Shown here: positions 16,266 to 25,415 of the stretch, piece by piece | Layout: each line of letters starts with the position of its first letter | How positions within the stretch are numbered: position 1 is the first letter of the stretch | Source: Candidatus Poribacteria bacterium | Lineage (GTDB): Bacteria; Poribacteria; WGA-4E; WGA-3G | Assembly: GCA_028820845.1 (NCBI GenBank) | Contig: JAPPII010000112.1 | Location: 1-45,835 of the forward strand | Length of the DNA: 45,835 nt | Direction: 5' to 3' | Program-made: the position numbers and the translations under genes | Notes under the pieces: model-generated | Seen by the model: the letters and a program-made list of their open reading frames with translations, nothing else | Database searches by the model: none | Told to the model about the DNA's origin: nothing

Positions 16266-18368
16266 ATGCAGGCGCGTCGATTCTCTATCCAGCACATCGT
16301 CGTGATTGTACTACTGGTGATACATATTTTACCAGTTTGGCTGTTCAAGTACACCGCCACCCAAGACGGACCTGCCCATGTCCACAACGCCCACGTCTTG
16401 AAGGTATATCACAATCACGAAAACTACATCTTGCGGGAAGTCTACGAGCGCAACCCGACGCTTTTTCCGAATTGGACTTCCCATGTCGTTATGGCAGGGC
16501 TGATGTTTGTCTTTCCGCCACTTGTATGCGAAAAGATATTCTTTAGCCTTTGCATAGGACTCCTACCGCTCTCCCTCCTCTATCTCTTGAACAGTGTTCA
16601 AAAAGGCAAACCCCTTTTCTGCTTAGTCGGTTTCATTTTTGCCTATAACTACCTGCTACACATGGGTTTCTATAACTTCGCCTTAAGTGTCTCCCTATTT
16701 TTCTTCGCACTCGGTGGCTGGTGGCGATGCAAGGATAAACTCAGTGTGAAGGCGTTCGTTACGGTTTATGTGTGGCTCACCGTCGTTTACCTCACACATT
16801 TCCAATCTTACGCCCTCCTCACAGTATCTCTGACGGTCTGCGGCGTTTTCTTATATATTTATGAAGCCTTAGAATCGCCTCGCGCCCGTTTAATCGCGCA
16901 GCTGAAATCTATCTTCCTCTTTTTAGGGACTATGCTCCCCGCATACATAATCCTGCTAACCTACTATCTTGTGAAACGGGAAGGGGGCGGCTTCCATCGA
17001 AGTTTTGAAGGGTTGATGCAGTACTTTCTCTCCGTCGGTTCCATCATCTCTTTTCGGGATGCACATAGTCTAATAGGCAACCTTCTCCTTGCTGTGTTTG
17101 CCAGTGCCTTTTTGCTCACCGTAATCGATAGGGTTCGCAAAGTCTATGCACAACGTAACGCCTCGGAATCCAAAAACAGGGGTTATCGAGGTGCTACTGC
17201 AATTTTGAATCAGGGGGACGTGTTTTTGCTGGTCGCCATCATACTGACCTTTCTCTACTTCAGATCGCCATGGAGTTTGCGTTCTGGTGGTATGTGGATC
17301 AGCGATCGGATACATATCTACATTTTACTCGCGCTGCTTCCGTTCTTTACCTTTAACTTTCATCGGTTCGTTGACTACGCCTTTAGCAGTATCCTGATTG
17401 TTTTAGCGTTATGGCATCTCGGTTATCACGTTCAAACCTACTATCTGATGGACAGAGACGCGAAAGAGGCACTCTCGTCTGCGGAGATGATTGAGCCGCA
17501 CACTGTCTTGGCAAGCCGTCCAGGTTCATGGGGAGGGACACCAGATTCGGCGAATTGGGATTTCAAATACGTCCTTCCGTTTGAGCATATAGAGGGCTAT
17601 CTATCGTTAGAGAATGGTGTCGCCTATCTCCAGAACTATGAACCGAGTACGGATCATTTTCCGCTCCGCTACAAGAACAGGGAAATGACCCCAGACTATG
17701 TCCTCGTTTGGCGCACGGAGTATGATGGTGTCGGCGACCTCGTCCAAGATTATGAAGTGATTCATTCAACAAACTATAATCGACTTTATCGGCGTAAGAA
17801 AGCGGTACCCGATGCGCAATTATGGAAGGATACAACAACGCGCACTTTCGACATGCAGCCCGCCGATGGCGAGAGTGCCGCTGGACATATCGCTGTATAC
17901 AAGGACACAGGTTATATCGACGGAAGGTATGGCTGGCTGTCTAAATCTATTCAGGATGAATTTAAAACCGGCGGCGGAGGTTTTGAACTCAAATATTGGC
18001 ATACAGAAGACACGCAACCTACACCAGACATCCGCGATATCTTGGGAGAAGATGAATCGCATCTCCTTCTGTATCAGGATAACCTTTGGGGTGAAGCGGA
18101 CGGCGTTTTCAGAATCGCACTCCCCAATGGCAGTTATGAAGTAACATGCTATTTCCACGCCGGTGTTATCGCACCCGTGGAAATTAACCTTATTGCAAAC
18201 GGCGAAAAGAGATTCCAGGAACTACGTCTCACTTCCGCAGATGCGTCTGCGGAAAGACAATACACTATCACGATCACCGACGAACATCTGACTCAGATAA
18301 TCTATACACAGAAGAAACGTTGGACGTGGAGTGGTTTTACGGTTAAACAGTTGTCAAAGGGAGATTAA
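16266..18368 (+). CDS. large membrane protein, putative GT-C type glycosyltransferase
   Basis: A 700-residue protein. Residues 1-400 contain about ten hydrophobic spans and 410-700 are soluble. The loop after the first span holds TATQDGPAHVHNAH, whose acidic residue Asp34 fits the catalytic loop position of GT-C enzymes that use lipid-linked sugars. The soluble C-terminal part, presumably periplasmic, includes a beta-rich segment near 590-690. No known family is firmly recognised. Alternatives are a mannosyl- or arabinosyltransferase-like enzyme or a polymer-export component. The ATG at 16266 has GTGAGG six bases upstream within a possible hairpin. Confidence 0.6.
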   Translation: MQARRFSIQHIVVIVLLVIHILPVWLFKYTATQDGPAHVHNAHVLKVYHNHENYILREVYERNPTLFPNWTSHVVMAGLMFVFPPLVCEKIFFSLCIGLLPLSLLYLLNSVQKGKPLFCLVGFIFAYNYLLHMGFYNFALSVSLFFFALGGWWRCKDKLSVKAFVTVYVWLTVVYLTHFQSYALLTVSLTVCGVFLYIYEALESPRARLIAQLKSIFLFLGTMLPAYIILLTYYLVKREGGGFHRSFEGLMQYFLSVGSIISFRDAHSLIGNLLLAVFASAFLLTVIDRVRKVYAQRNASESKNRGYRGATAILNQGDVFLLVAIILTFLYFRSPWSLRSGGMWISDRIHIYILLALLPFFTFNFHRFVDYAFSSILIVLALWHLGYHVQTYYLMDRDAKEALSSAEMIEPHTVLASRPGSWGGTPDSANWDFKYVLPFEHIEGYLSLENGVAYLQNYEPSTDHFPLRYKNREMTPDYVLVWRTEYDGVGDLVQDYEVIHSTNYNRLYRRKKAVPDAQLWKDTTTRTFDMQPADGESAAGHIAVYKDTGYIDGRYGWLSKSIQDEFKTGGGGFELKYWHTEDTQPTPDIRDILGEDESHLLLYQDNLWGEADGVFRIALPNGSYEVTCYFHAGVIAPVEINLIANGEKRFQELRLTSADASAERQYTITITDEHLTQIIYTQKKRWTWSGFTVKQLSKGD

Positions 18369-18409
18369 AAATGAAAACGAGTTCTGGTTGGGGCGATGTA
18401 GGTTTGGTC

Positions 18410-19297
18410 CTAACAGCTAAGCAGATATTCTCGGCTCCGTACAGCATCTTGCAGCGAATGTGCAGTCGGTGTGTTCTCAAGAAGTAGATCGCCAGTATAT
18501 TGCCGCGTTTTCAGGTGTTCGGCAATTGCTTGGAAGTCCACAAATCCATCACCTACCTCTGAGAGAACACCGGCTTCCGTTTTCTGTTTGAAATGCACGG
18601 ATGTGAGGTCTGGCATCTCGACAGCACTCCAGAATTCGTCCGGCGGATTCACCGTTGTACCATCAGCGAGATACGTATTGGTCTCATCATACGTAAGTTT
18701 CGCGCCACCAGCGACTGCTAACTTCAAGGTTAACGTGGCAGTTTGTCGCGCATTCTCTACGGCAAAAATCATCGGATAATCTGGTAGCAGTGCCTTGTAA
18801 TGTTTGAGATTGGCGATAGCCGCTGCCTCGTCAATATCGCCTTCAGTTTCGAGATCGACAAGTCGGAGTCGCGCTCGCGCCGGGCAAAGCAGATACGCCA
18901 ATTTCTTCGCACTCACGATCTGCTGTGTATCTGTCTCCCTATCTTTTGGGGCGGAAAACCACGGGTGCGACATAGCGTAACTCAAAGTAAGTTCGGATGC
19001 TTTTTCGACGAAGGACGCAACCGCTTCAAAAAGCGAGGGGTGCTTCGTTTCGTGAGTCTTTCCCATCCAAACAGCGTCGCAGATCATTTTGAATTCGGCA
19101 TCGGTGTATGCAGACATCGCTGCTTCGAGTTGTCCAATGAGTTCGCCGAATTCGGAGTTACGGAGGTAATCGCCTTCCCGCACCTCCATATCCTTAAACC
19201 CATTCGCACCGAATTCTACCATCAGTTCATCGAAGCGCGCACCCTTTTCTATTTCTTCAGACCAGATATTGGTTACAATTCCGAGTTTTTCAAACAT
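18410..19297 (-). CDS. sugar phosphate isomerase/epimerase family TIM barrel
   Basis: A 295-residue xylose-isomerase-like TIM barrel, clearly different in sequence from the one at 3.2 kb. Candidate metal ligands are Glu181 (FAVENAR), Asp204 (LTYDETN), His235 (SVHFKQK) and Glu274 (LLLENTP). The reaction is unknown. AAAGGATGTCAAA precedes the ATG. The promoter is TTGAAA (19361-19366), 16 bp, TATAAT (19339-19344), on the minus strand and divergent from the TenA gene. The 3' end faces the GT-C gene with no overlap. Confidence 0.82.
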   Translation of the reverse strand: MFEKLGIVTNIWSEEIEKGARFDELMVEFGANGFKDMEVREGDYLRNSEFGELIGQLEAAMSAYTDAEFKMICDAVWMGKTHETKHPSLFEAVASFVEKASELTLSYAMSHPWFSAPKDRETDTQQIVSAKKLAYLLCPARARLRLVDLETEGDIDEAAAIANLKHYKALLPDYPMIFAVENARQTATLTLKLAVAGGAKLTYDETNTYLADGTTVNPPDEFWSAVEMPDLTSVHFKQKTEAGVLSEVGDGFVDFQAIAEHLKTRQYTGDLLLENTPTAHSLQDAVRSREYLLSC

Positions 19298-19298
19298 T

Positions 19299-19366
19299 TT
19301 GACATCCTTTTCTTTTTCGGGTATGATATATAGCAGAGATTATAGCATACTTATAGGGAGTTTCAA
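19299..19366. promoter_or_regulatory. interleaved divergent promoters
   Basis: On the plus strand TTGACA (19299-19304), 17 bp, TATGAT (19322-19327) drives the TenA gene. On the minus strand TTGAAA (19361-19366), 16 bp, TATAAT (19339-19344) drives the TIM-barrel gene. The transcription units overlap by about 30 bp, so the two promoters should interfere. Confidence 0.6.
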
Positions 19367-19374
19367 CAGTACCT

Positions 19375-20052
19375 ATGGCACAAACCGAAAAATTTACCGA
19401 TGAACTCAGACGCGCTGCGGCACCAATTTGGGAAGCCGACCTTAAACATCCTTTCGTTCGCGGTATTGCCGATGGCACGCTACCGACAGAGAAGTTCAAG
19501 TTCTATCTCATTCAAGATTATCTTTTCCTATTAGACTATAGTCGCGTGTTCGCGCACGGTGTTATAAAGGCTCACGATGAAGCGACAATGGCGATGTTTG
19601 CGGAGCTCCTCAACGAGACGCTGAACACCGAGATGGATTTGCATCGCGGGTATTGCGAGAAATTTGGTATCTCTGCCACTGAGATGGAGGCTGCACCCAT
19701 CGCACCTACAACACATGCTTATACCCGACATATCCTCAATATTGCGGAAGCCGGCACTTTGGCTGAGCTCGTCGCCGGTGTCCTACCGTGTCAGTGGGGT
19801 TATGCCGAAATCGGAACAACGCTTGCTGAACAAGGGGGTTCACCAGCACCGCTCTATCAGGAATGGATTGATATGTACGCCTCACCTGAATTCCTCGCGT
19901 TAGGTAAGTCGCTACGGGGTCTACTCAACGGTCTTACAGCCGAGCACAGCCCTTCAGCAAAAGAACGAATTAAAAACTGCTTCTTGATGAGTAGTCGTTA
20001 TGAGTATCTCTTTTGGGAGATGGCTTATACGCGAGAAGAATGGAAAATTTAG
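19375..20052 (+). CDS. tenA: TenA family protein (aminopyrimidine aminohydrolase / thiaminase II type)
   Basis: A 225-residue all-helical TenA protein, the usual length. Cys139 (VLPCQWGY) is the expected nucleophile. Asp48 (LIQDYLFLLDYSR) and Glu210/Glu215 (RYEYLFWEMAY) match the active-site acids. TenA-C proteins hydrolyse aminomethyl-pyrimidine in thiamine salvage. Other thiamine genes are absent from the window, apart from the YjbQ homologue at 2.8 kb. It has a good promoter but a weak ribosome binding site (TAGGGAG is 20 bp away). It overlaps the convergent kinase gene by four bases. Confidence 0.9.
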   Translation: MAQTEKFTDELRRAAAPIWEADLKHPFVRGIADGTLPTEKFKFYLIQDYLFLLDYSRVFAHGVIKAHDEATMAMFAELLNETLNTEMDLHRGYCEKFGISATEMEAAPIAPTTHAYTRHILNIAEAGTLAELVAGVLPCQWGYAEIGTTLAEQGGSPAPLYQEWIDMYASPEFLALGKSLRGLLNGLTAEHSPSAKERIKNCFLMSSRYEYLFWEMAYTREEWKI

Positions 20053-21878
20053 CCTTGCAACGGCACAGCGACATGGAAGACGCTACCTTGTCCTAAAATG
20101 CTGTCCAGCCATATCCTGCCCCTATGACGAAGCACAATATGCTTGACAATAGCCAGACCTAACCCGGTGCCGCCCATCTCTTGGGCGCGTCCCTTGTCTA
20201 CTCGGTAGAACCGCTCAAACACGCGAGATTGCGATTCCAGCGGGATGCCGATCCCTGTGTCTTGGACATGCACGAGGACTTCTTCCGAGGTTATATTGAG
20301 TCCTTCAAGGACGTTACTCGTGTCAGTTTCTGCCGAAATCGTAATTGTTCCACCATCTGGCGTGTATTTAATCGCGTTGTCAATCAGATTTACGAAAACC
20401 TGCATGAAAAGTTGTTGGTCCACGTTAACCTTCGGAAGTTCTTCAGGGATCTCCCATTTTAGAACCAGTCTGGACTCTTCTAATAGCGGTTCAAACAAGT
20501 CTAAAATTGGTTCATAGAAAGCATTGAGATGACAAGGTGAGCGTCTCAATTCTCTGTCACCCAACTCCAGTCGAGAGAGTTCCAGCAGCTCGGAAACTAA
20601 TTTTGAGAGGCGAGCGGAGTGATTGAGAATTTTCACGAGAAACTGTTCACCCGTCTTTGTCCGAACGGTATCTTCACTCAGTAACGTTTCGGCGTACCCT
20701 CGGATTGTTGTGAGGGGTGTGCGAAGTTCATGCGACACATTCGCTACAAAGTCAGCACGGATACGTTCCAATTGCCGTTCCTTCGTAACATCATGGATAA
20801 CGATGATGTACTCTTGACCGGCGGAAACAGGCACAACCGTTACCTCTGCTTCCGGTTCATATAGGTTACCGAGTTGGATTTCTGCAAACGCTACAGTTTC
20901 TGTCTGTTCTGCTTTTTTCAGGAGGGCTTGTAGTTCGGGGATACGGTTGATTTCAATCAATGCTTTGCCAATATAGTCGTCTGGGAGTTCCAGCATAGTG
21001 ACAGCCATTGTGTTAGCGTAGGTAATCTCGGATGCCCCATCCACGAGTAGCACACCTTCGCCCATGTTCGTTAGGATGGTCTCGGAGCGTCGGTGTTCTT
21101 CAGAAATTTTGTCGATCTGTTCCTGTACCCTATCTGCCATCACGTTAAAATTCTCCGTGAGCTGTCCCAATTCGTTTTGTGAATCGACGGGAACACGCGA
21201 ATTTATGTTGCCAGCAGCGAGGGATTTTGTCATCTGCGTTAGTTTCTCAATCGGCTTTATAATGGCACCCGTGCTAAAAACACTGAATACAATTGCAAGA
21301 ACCAATCCCGCCACGCTCGCGATGAGTGCCGTTCGTCGGAGGTTACCGATTGCTGTGTTGACGGCTTCCATCGGAAGTGCGACGCGACAAATACCAATCA
21401 AGGAAACTTCTCCATTTGAAGCGTTTTCAGTGTGAGTATTGCGATATATTGGCATCGCGAAATAACGAAATTCTGTCTGTGTTGTGTCGCTGTATCGATC
21501 CAGAATGCCTCTTCCATTTTTAAGTGCGTCTTGGACCTCTGGACGTGCGAGATGGTTGTCCATCCCTCGTAACGCTTGTCCATCTCGTTCTGTATCGCCC
21601 CAGACAGTTCCATCTACGCCGATGAAGGTTACTCGTGCTTTACCCGTCTTTCCGAGTCTATCCACGAGGGGGTCTATCGCATCATAAGTAAAGTCACCCT
21701 CAGCAGGAAGTTTTTCGATGAAAAATTCCCGGGTTAATGCTGCTTGAACTTCCAATTCACTGGTAATTCGATCGCTCATGGAATCCTTGAGCATCGTTCC
21801 AAGAAAGATATATATAGCGAGCAACACTAAAAGCATAATACCTATGTACCTGAGTGTCAATTGTGTACGGATGTTCAT
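20049..21878 (-). CDS. sensor histidine kinase (PhoR-like: TM-periplasmic-TM-HAMP-PAS-HisKA-HATPase)
   Basis: A 609-residue membrane kinase. TM1 is at about 12-29, a periplasmic sensor at 30-180, TM2 at 184-204, HAMP at 205-258 and PAS at 265-365. The HisKA dimerisation helix has phospho-acceptor His383 (VANVSHELRTPLTTIRGY). The ATPase domain has N-box Asn497/Asn501 (NLIDNAIKYTPDGG), DTGIG (540-544) and GTGLGLAIVKH (570-580). It would sense an envelope signal and phosphorylate a response regulator. No regulator gene is next to it: upstream is a divergent lyase gene and downstream the convergent TenA gene. The ribosome binding site is weak. Confidence 0.93.
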   Translation of the reverse strand: MNIRTQLTLRYIGIMLLVLLAIYIFLGTMLKDSMSDRITSELEVQAALTREFFIEKLPAEGDFTYDAIDPLVDRLGKTGKARVTFIGVDGTVWGDTERDGQALRGMDNHLARPEVQDALKNGRGILDRYSDTTQTEFRYFAMPIYRNTHTENASNGEVSLIGICRVALPMEAVNTAIGNLRRTALIASVAGLVLAIVFSVFSTGAIIKPIEKLTQMTKSLAAGNINSRVPVDSQNELGQLTENFNVMADRVQEQIDKISEEHRRSETILTNMGEGVLLVDGASEITYANTMAVTMLELPDDYIGKALIEINRIPELQALLKKAEQTETVAFAEIQLGNLYEPEAEVTVVPVSAGQEYIIVIHDVTKERQLERIRADFVANVSHELRTPLTTIRGYAETLLSEDTVRTKTGEQFLVKILNHSARLSKLVSELLELSRLELGDRELRRSPCHLNAFYEPILDLFEPLLEESRLVLKWEIPEELPKVNVDQQLFMQVFVNLIDNAIKYTPDGGTITISAETDTSNVLEGLNITSEEVLVHVQDTGIGIPLESQSRVFERFYRVDKGRAQEMGGTGLGLAIVKHIVLRHRGRIWLDSILGQGSVFHVAVPLQG

Positions 21879-22040
21879 TTGCTGTCTTTTTAGTACTTCT
21901 GTACAACCTGTCTTCTATATCCGATTTGGGTCTTTTAGAGGAACATGCAAGCCGATATTAGAGGGTCAAGTTTTGATACAATCATAGCACATTTCAGTGC
22001 ACCTTGCAAATCCAAACTTGATGTGTAAACCGAATGCTCC

Positions 22041-22069
22041 TTGACATCTAAATCAAATTCTGCTAAACT
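22041..22069 (+). promoter_or_regulatory. sigma-70 promoter of the lyase-aroA operon
   Basis: TTGACA (22041-22046), 17 bp, TAAACT (22064-22069). A strong ribosome binding site, AGGAGG (22144-22149), precedes the ATG at 22155. Confidence 0.5.
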
Positions 22070-22154
22070 GAAACTTAAGTCTGACAAAAGATTTATGGGG
22101 CATCCCTCGCCAGTCCACGCCAACAAGAAAGACTTGCAACCATAGGAGGCATTC

Positions 22155-23054
22155 ATGAGCATCCGATTTGAAGGCATTTTTTCACCGACAATAACCCCGC
22201 TTGATGAAAAAGAGCGTGTTGATGAACTCGGATTTGTTAACCAATTGAACCGTTTGATTGACAACGGTGTTCACGGCATCTATCTATTGGGCACTTCCGG
22301 CGAATTTACAACATTGACGAATACCGAGCGCGAGCGCGCAATGGACATCGCCACCAAAGCCGTTGGCGGTCGTGTCCCGATTATCTGTGGTGTCATGGAC
22401 ACAAGCACCCAGCGCGTCATCGAAAATATTGAAACCGCCACACAGTTTGGGGTCGATGCAGTTGCCGCGACACCCGGTTACTACTACCCTTCTACCGACG
22501 ACGCAGACCTGATTCAATTCTATCAAACCGTTGCTGGCAGCACCGAACTCCCCGTTTTCATTTACAATATCCCTTCAACCGTTAAAACCGCAATCAAACC
22601 GCAGGTAGTTGCTGAACTTGCAGATGCGTGTGATAACATCGTCGGTATTAAAGACAGTTCCGGCGATTGGACAAACTGTCTCAATCTTCTCGCTTTACTC
22701 GGAGACCGAACGGATTTCGCTGTTATGCTCGGTTCACATACCGCAATCGGCGCGGCTGTGCTATTCGGTGCCGACGGTGGTGTTGTCTCCATTTCAAATG
22801 TCGCCCCAAAAGAATCCGTCGCGCTCTATAACGCTGCAAAGGCACGCGATATCGACGAAGTCCATCGGTTACAGAAGTTGCTGCTCCAGCTCAGCAAAAT
22901 GTATACTTACGGTCAAGGGGTCAGCGGCATGAAAGCGTGTCTGGAAATCTTGGGGGTCTGCAACGCTTACACCACAAGTCCGTTGCTCCCGATTAGCGAC
23001 GCTGCGAAAGCCGAACTGCGAGAATTGCTAACGGAGTTGGAGATCCTTGAATGA
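22155..23054 (+). CDS. dihydrodipicolinate synthase / N-acetylneuraminate lyase family protein
   Basis: A class I aldolase TIM barrel of 299 residues. Signatures are GTSGEFTTLT (46-55), Tyr137 (FIYNIPST) and the Schiff-base Lys166 (VGIKDSSGDWTN). Family members act as DapA in lysine synthesis, as sialic acid lyase, or as lyases for other 2-keto acids. The residue that binds the substrate carboxylate in true DapA is not clear here, so I leave the symbol blank. It overlaps aroA by four bases (ATGA), so the pair is translationally coupled. Confidence 0.9.
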   Translation: MSIRFEGIFSPTITPLDEKERVDELGFVNQLNRLIDNGVHGIYLLGTSGEFTTLTNTERERAMDIATKAVGGRVPIICGVMDTSTQRVIENIETATQFGVDAVAATPGYYYPSTDDADLIQFYQTVAGSTELPVFIYNIPSTVKTAIKPQVVAELADACDNIVGIKDSSGDWTNCLNLLALLGDRTDFAVMLGSHTAIGAAVLFGADGGVVSISNVAPKESVALYNAAKARDIDEVHRLQKLLLQLSKMYTYGQGVSGMKACLEILGVCNAYTTSPLLPISDAAKAELRELLTELEILE

Positions 23055-24322
23055 TTGAAGTCCAACCGATTCGTAAACCGATTGATGCCGTCATAGAGGT
23101 TCCGGGTTCCAAAAGTTATACCAATCGCGCACTATTGGTTGCCGCCATGGCGAATGGCGTTTCAAAGCTGACCGGTGCCCTCTTCAGCGATGATACCCAC
23201 TATATGTCTGCATCGTTGCGAAAACTCGGTGTCCACATTGATGCCGATGAAAAGCGGGCGACATTTGAGGTCCATGGAAACGGCGGGAACATCCCAGTTT
23301 CAAGCGGGGATCTCTATATCGGAAACTCAGGCACCACTTCACGTTCTCTTACCGCCTACGTTTCGTTAGGTCACGGAAAATTCGTCATTGATGGCGATGA
23401 ACCGATGCGGCGGGGCCGTCCCATCTCGGATTTACTGGATTCACTAACGCAAATTGGGGTATCAGCACGCTCGCAATTTGACAACGGACATCTGCCTGTT
23501 ATTGTTGAAGCAGATGGACTTGCGGGTGGAAGAACCCGACTTGATGTTAGTAAGAGCAGTCAATTCTTAACCGCACTGCTCCTCATCGCACCGTACGCAA
23601 AGAACGGCATGGAGATAGAGGTTATCGGTAAACGCGAAATGCCCTACATTGACATTACGTTGGCAGTCATGGAGGCGTTTGGTGTACAGGTCCTTAACGA
23701 AGACTATCGGTATTTTCGGATTGAAGGCGGGCAGCAGTATCAGCCGCAGATCTATAACATTGAACCCGATGCCTCCAACGCCTCTTACTTCTTTGCCGCT
23801 GCTGCCCTCACTGGTGGCCGTGTCACCGTCCAACATCTACACTCGGATTCAGCACAAGGCGACCTTCAGTTTGTGCAAATCTTGAAGCAGATGGGGTGTC
23901 AAGTTGCCTTTTCCGACACGGGCATCACCGTCACCGGACCGCGCCAATTAAAGGGAATTGATGTAGACATGCGAACGATTTCGGATACCTCCCTAACCCT
24001 CGCAGCGATTGCCCCCTTTGCCGATAGCAAAGTAACCATCCGAAGCATTGAACACACGCGCTGGCAAGAGACTGATCGGATTCATGCGATGGTGACAGAA
24101 CTCCGAAAATTGGGCGTGCCTGTTGTTGAGCACCGAGACGGACTCGAAATTTCACCCTCCCCTATTACCCCTGCAGCGATTGATACCTACGAAGACCATC
24201 GAGTAGCAATGGCATTTTCGCTTGTCGGTCTGAAAGTTCCCGGCATCCGAATCAATGATCCAGAATGTGTCGCTAAGACGTTCCCTCATTATTTTCTGGT
24301 GTTTGAGGGGTTATACGTTTGA
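23051..24322 (+). CDS. aroA: 3-phosphoshikimate 1-carboxyvinyltransferase (EPSP synthase)
   Basis: A 423-residue enzyme of the shikimate pathway that joins shikimate-3-phosphate and phosphoenolpyruvate. Motifs are PGSKSYTNRALL (18-29, Lys21), GNSGTTSRSL (91-100), DGDEPMRRGRP (114-124), catalytic Asp312 in ISDTSLTLA (310-318), QETDRI (339-344) and YEDHRVAM (380-387). GNSGTTSR replaces the more usual GNAGTAMR, so it is a divergent class. It is coupled by a four-base overlap to the upstream lyase, an unusual pairing. Confidence 0.95.
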   Translation: MIEVQPIRKPIDAVIEVPGSKSYTNRALLVAAMANGVSKLTGALFSDDTHYMSASLRKLGVHIDADEKRATFEVHGNGGNIPVSSGDLYIGNSGTTSRSLTAYVSLGHGKFVIDGDEPMRRGRPISDLLDSLTQIGVSARSQFDNGHLPVIVEADGLAGGRTRLDVSKSSQFLTALLLIAPYAKNGMEIEVIGKREMPYIDITLAVMEAFGVQVLNEDYRYFRIEGGQQYQPQIYNIEPDASNASYFFAAAALTGGRVTVQHLHSDSAQGDLQFVQILKQMGCQVAFSDTGITVTGPRQLKGIDVDMRTISDTSLTLAAIAPFADSKVTIRSIEHTRWQETDRIHAMVTELRKLGVPVVEHRDGLEISPSPITPAAIDTYEDHRVAMAFSLVGLKVPGIRINDPECVAKTFPHYFLVFEGLYV

Positions 24323-24351
24323 GAGCGACTTTTTTCTTTTTTCCGTAAAAG

Positions 24352-24381
24352 TTGATAGTTAACACATTTTTGTGGTATTCT
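24352..24381 (+). promoter_or_regulatory. possible promoter of the TPR-UPF0175/DUF3368 operon
   Basis: TTGATA (24352-24357), 18 bp, TATTCT (24376-24381), in an AT-rich stretch after aroA. The preceding T-rich run may end aroA transcription. Confidence 0.35.
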
Positions 24382-24467
24382 TAAAAGACTGAAGCGGGAT
24401 TGGGTTGGTGCTTCAACATTCGTGGGAGAGGTTTGCAGCTCCGACTCTTTATTGGGAGTGGTGGGTA

Positions 24468-25415
24468 ATGAATACGTTTAAACGAGACAGAAACAGAAAA
24501 ATCATCGATCCCTATCTTCACTGCGGGTTTGCTCCCAGTCATCGTACTGAAAGCATGCCGAAGCCGGCACACTCGCGTCTCGCTGAGGCAGAAGTGTACA
24601 ACGCTCACGGTATCGTCTACAGCGAAAATGGTGAACACGACAGGGCAACGGAGGTTTTTGACAAAGCGATTGAACTGCAACCGGATTATATCAATGCCCA
24701 TTACAATCGCGGTTTGGCTTATATGAGGGCAGGCGAAGTGGACAAGGCTCTTGCTGATTATAGTGGGGCAATCCAGTTTAAACCTAATTATGCTGAAGCG
24801 TATAGCAATCGCGGTATCGCTTACCACAAGAAAGGTGAAGCGATCTATGCTATCCAAGACTATAGCACAGCGATAGGTTTGAATCCTGAACTCGCTGAGC
24901 CTTACGCCAATCGCGGGAGCCTCTATCTCAGCAGATTAGATATTCACCGTGCGGTTTCTGACTGTACCCAGGCACTCAGGTTGAATCCGGACGCGGGCGT
25001 AGCTTACGGAACGTGCGGTGTGGCTTGGTTACATTATGGGCATTGGAAAAAGGCGAAAGCCGATTTCACTGTTGCCACTATCTTGCGTGTGGATGTCAGT
25101 GTGCTGTTTCATCATTTCTATGAGAGTCCTAAAGATTTTGTACAAAAAACAGACATTCAGATACCAGCAGATGTCGCCGCTATGCTAATTCCCCAAGCGG
25201 AACTTCCTGAATTTGAGGAGAACGCACGACTAAAGTTAGCCTTAAAGGCTTACGACAACGAAGAACTTAGCACAGGGCTGTCTGCTCGGTTTGCCGGTAT
25301 GTCTCGCGAGGAGTTTATCTATACGATGGGAAAATATGGACTCTCTCCCATTAGGCTCACAGCTGAGGAGCTCCGAAAGGACGTTGAGAGTGCCAGAAAA
25401 GCCAGTCATCAGTAA
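24468..25415 (+). CDS. TPR repeat protein fused to UPF0175 antitoxin domain
   Basis: About 315 residues from the ATG at 24468 (GGGAG nine bases upstream). The reading frame also extends back to a TTG at 24405. Residues about 42-205 are five tetratricopeptide repeats (YNAHGIVYSENGEHDRATEV; NRGLAYMRAGEVDKALADY; similar units follow). Residues about 229-312 match UPF0175: IQIPADVAAML, SARFAGMSREEF, and an EELRKDVESA end. UPF0175 proteins are usually 80-100 residues and stand alone as antitoxins for DUF3368 PIN-like toxins. The next gene encodes exactly such a toxin and overlaps by 26 bp. A TPR fusion is unusual and may add a sensing or partner-binding function. Confidence 0.8.
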   Translation: MNTFKRDRNRKIIDPYLHCGFAPSHRTESMPKPAHSRLAEAEVYNAHGIVYSENGEHDRATEVFDKAIELQPDYINAHYNRGLAYMRAGEVDKALADYSGAIQFKPNYAEAYSNRGIAYHKKGEAIYAIQDYSTAIGLNPELAEPYANRGSLYLSRLDIHRAVSDCTQALRLNPDAGVAYGTCGVAWLHYGHWKKAKADFTVATILRVDVSVLFHHFYESPKDFVQKTDIQIPADVAAMLIPQAELPEFEENARLKLALKAYDNEELSTGLSARFAGMSREEFIYTMGKYGLSPIRLTAEELRKDVESARKASHQ

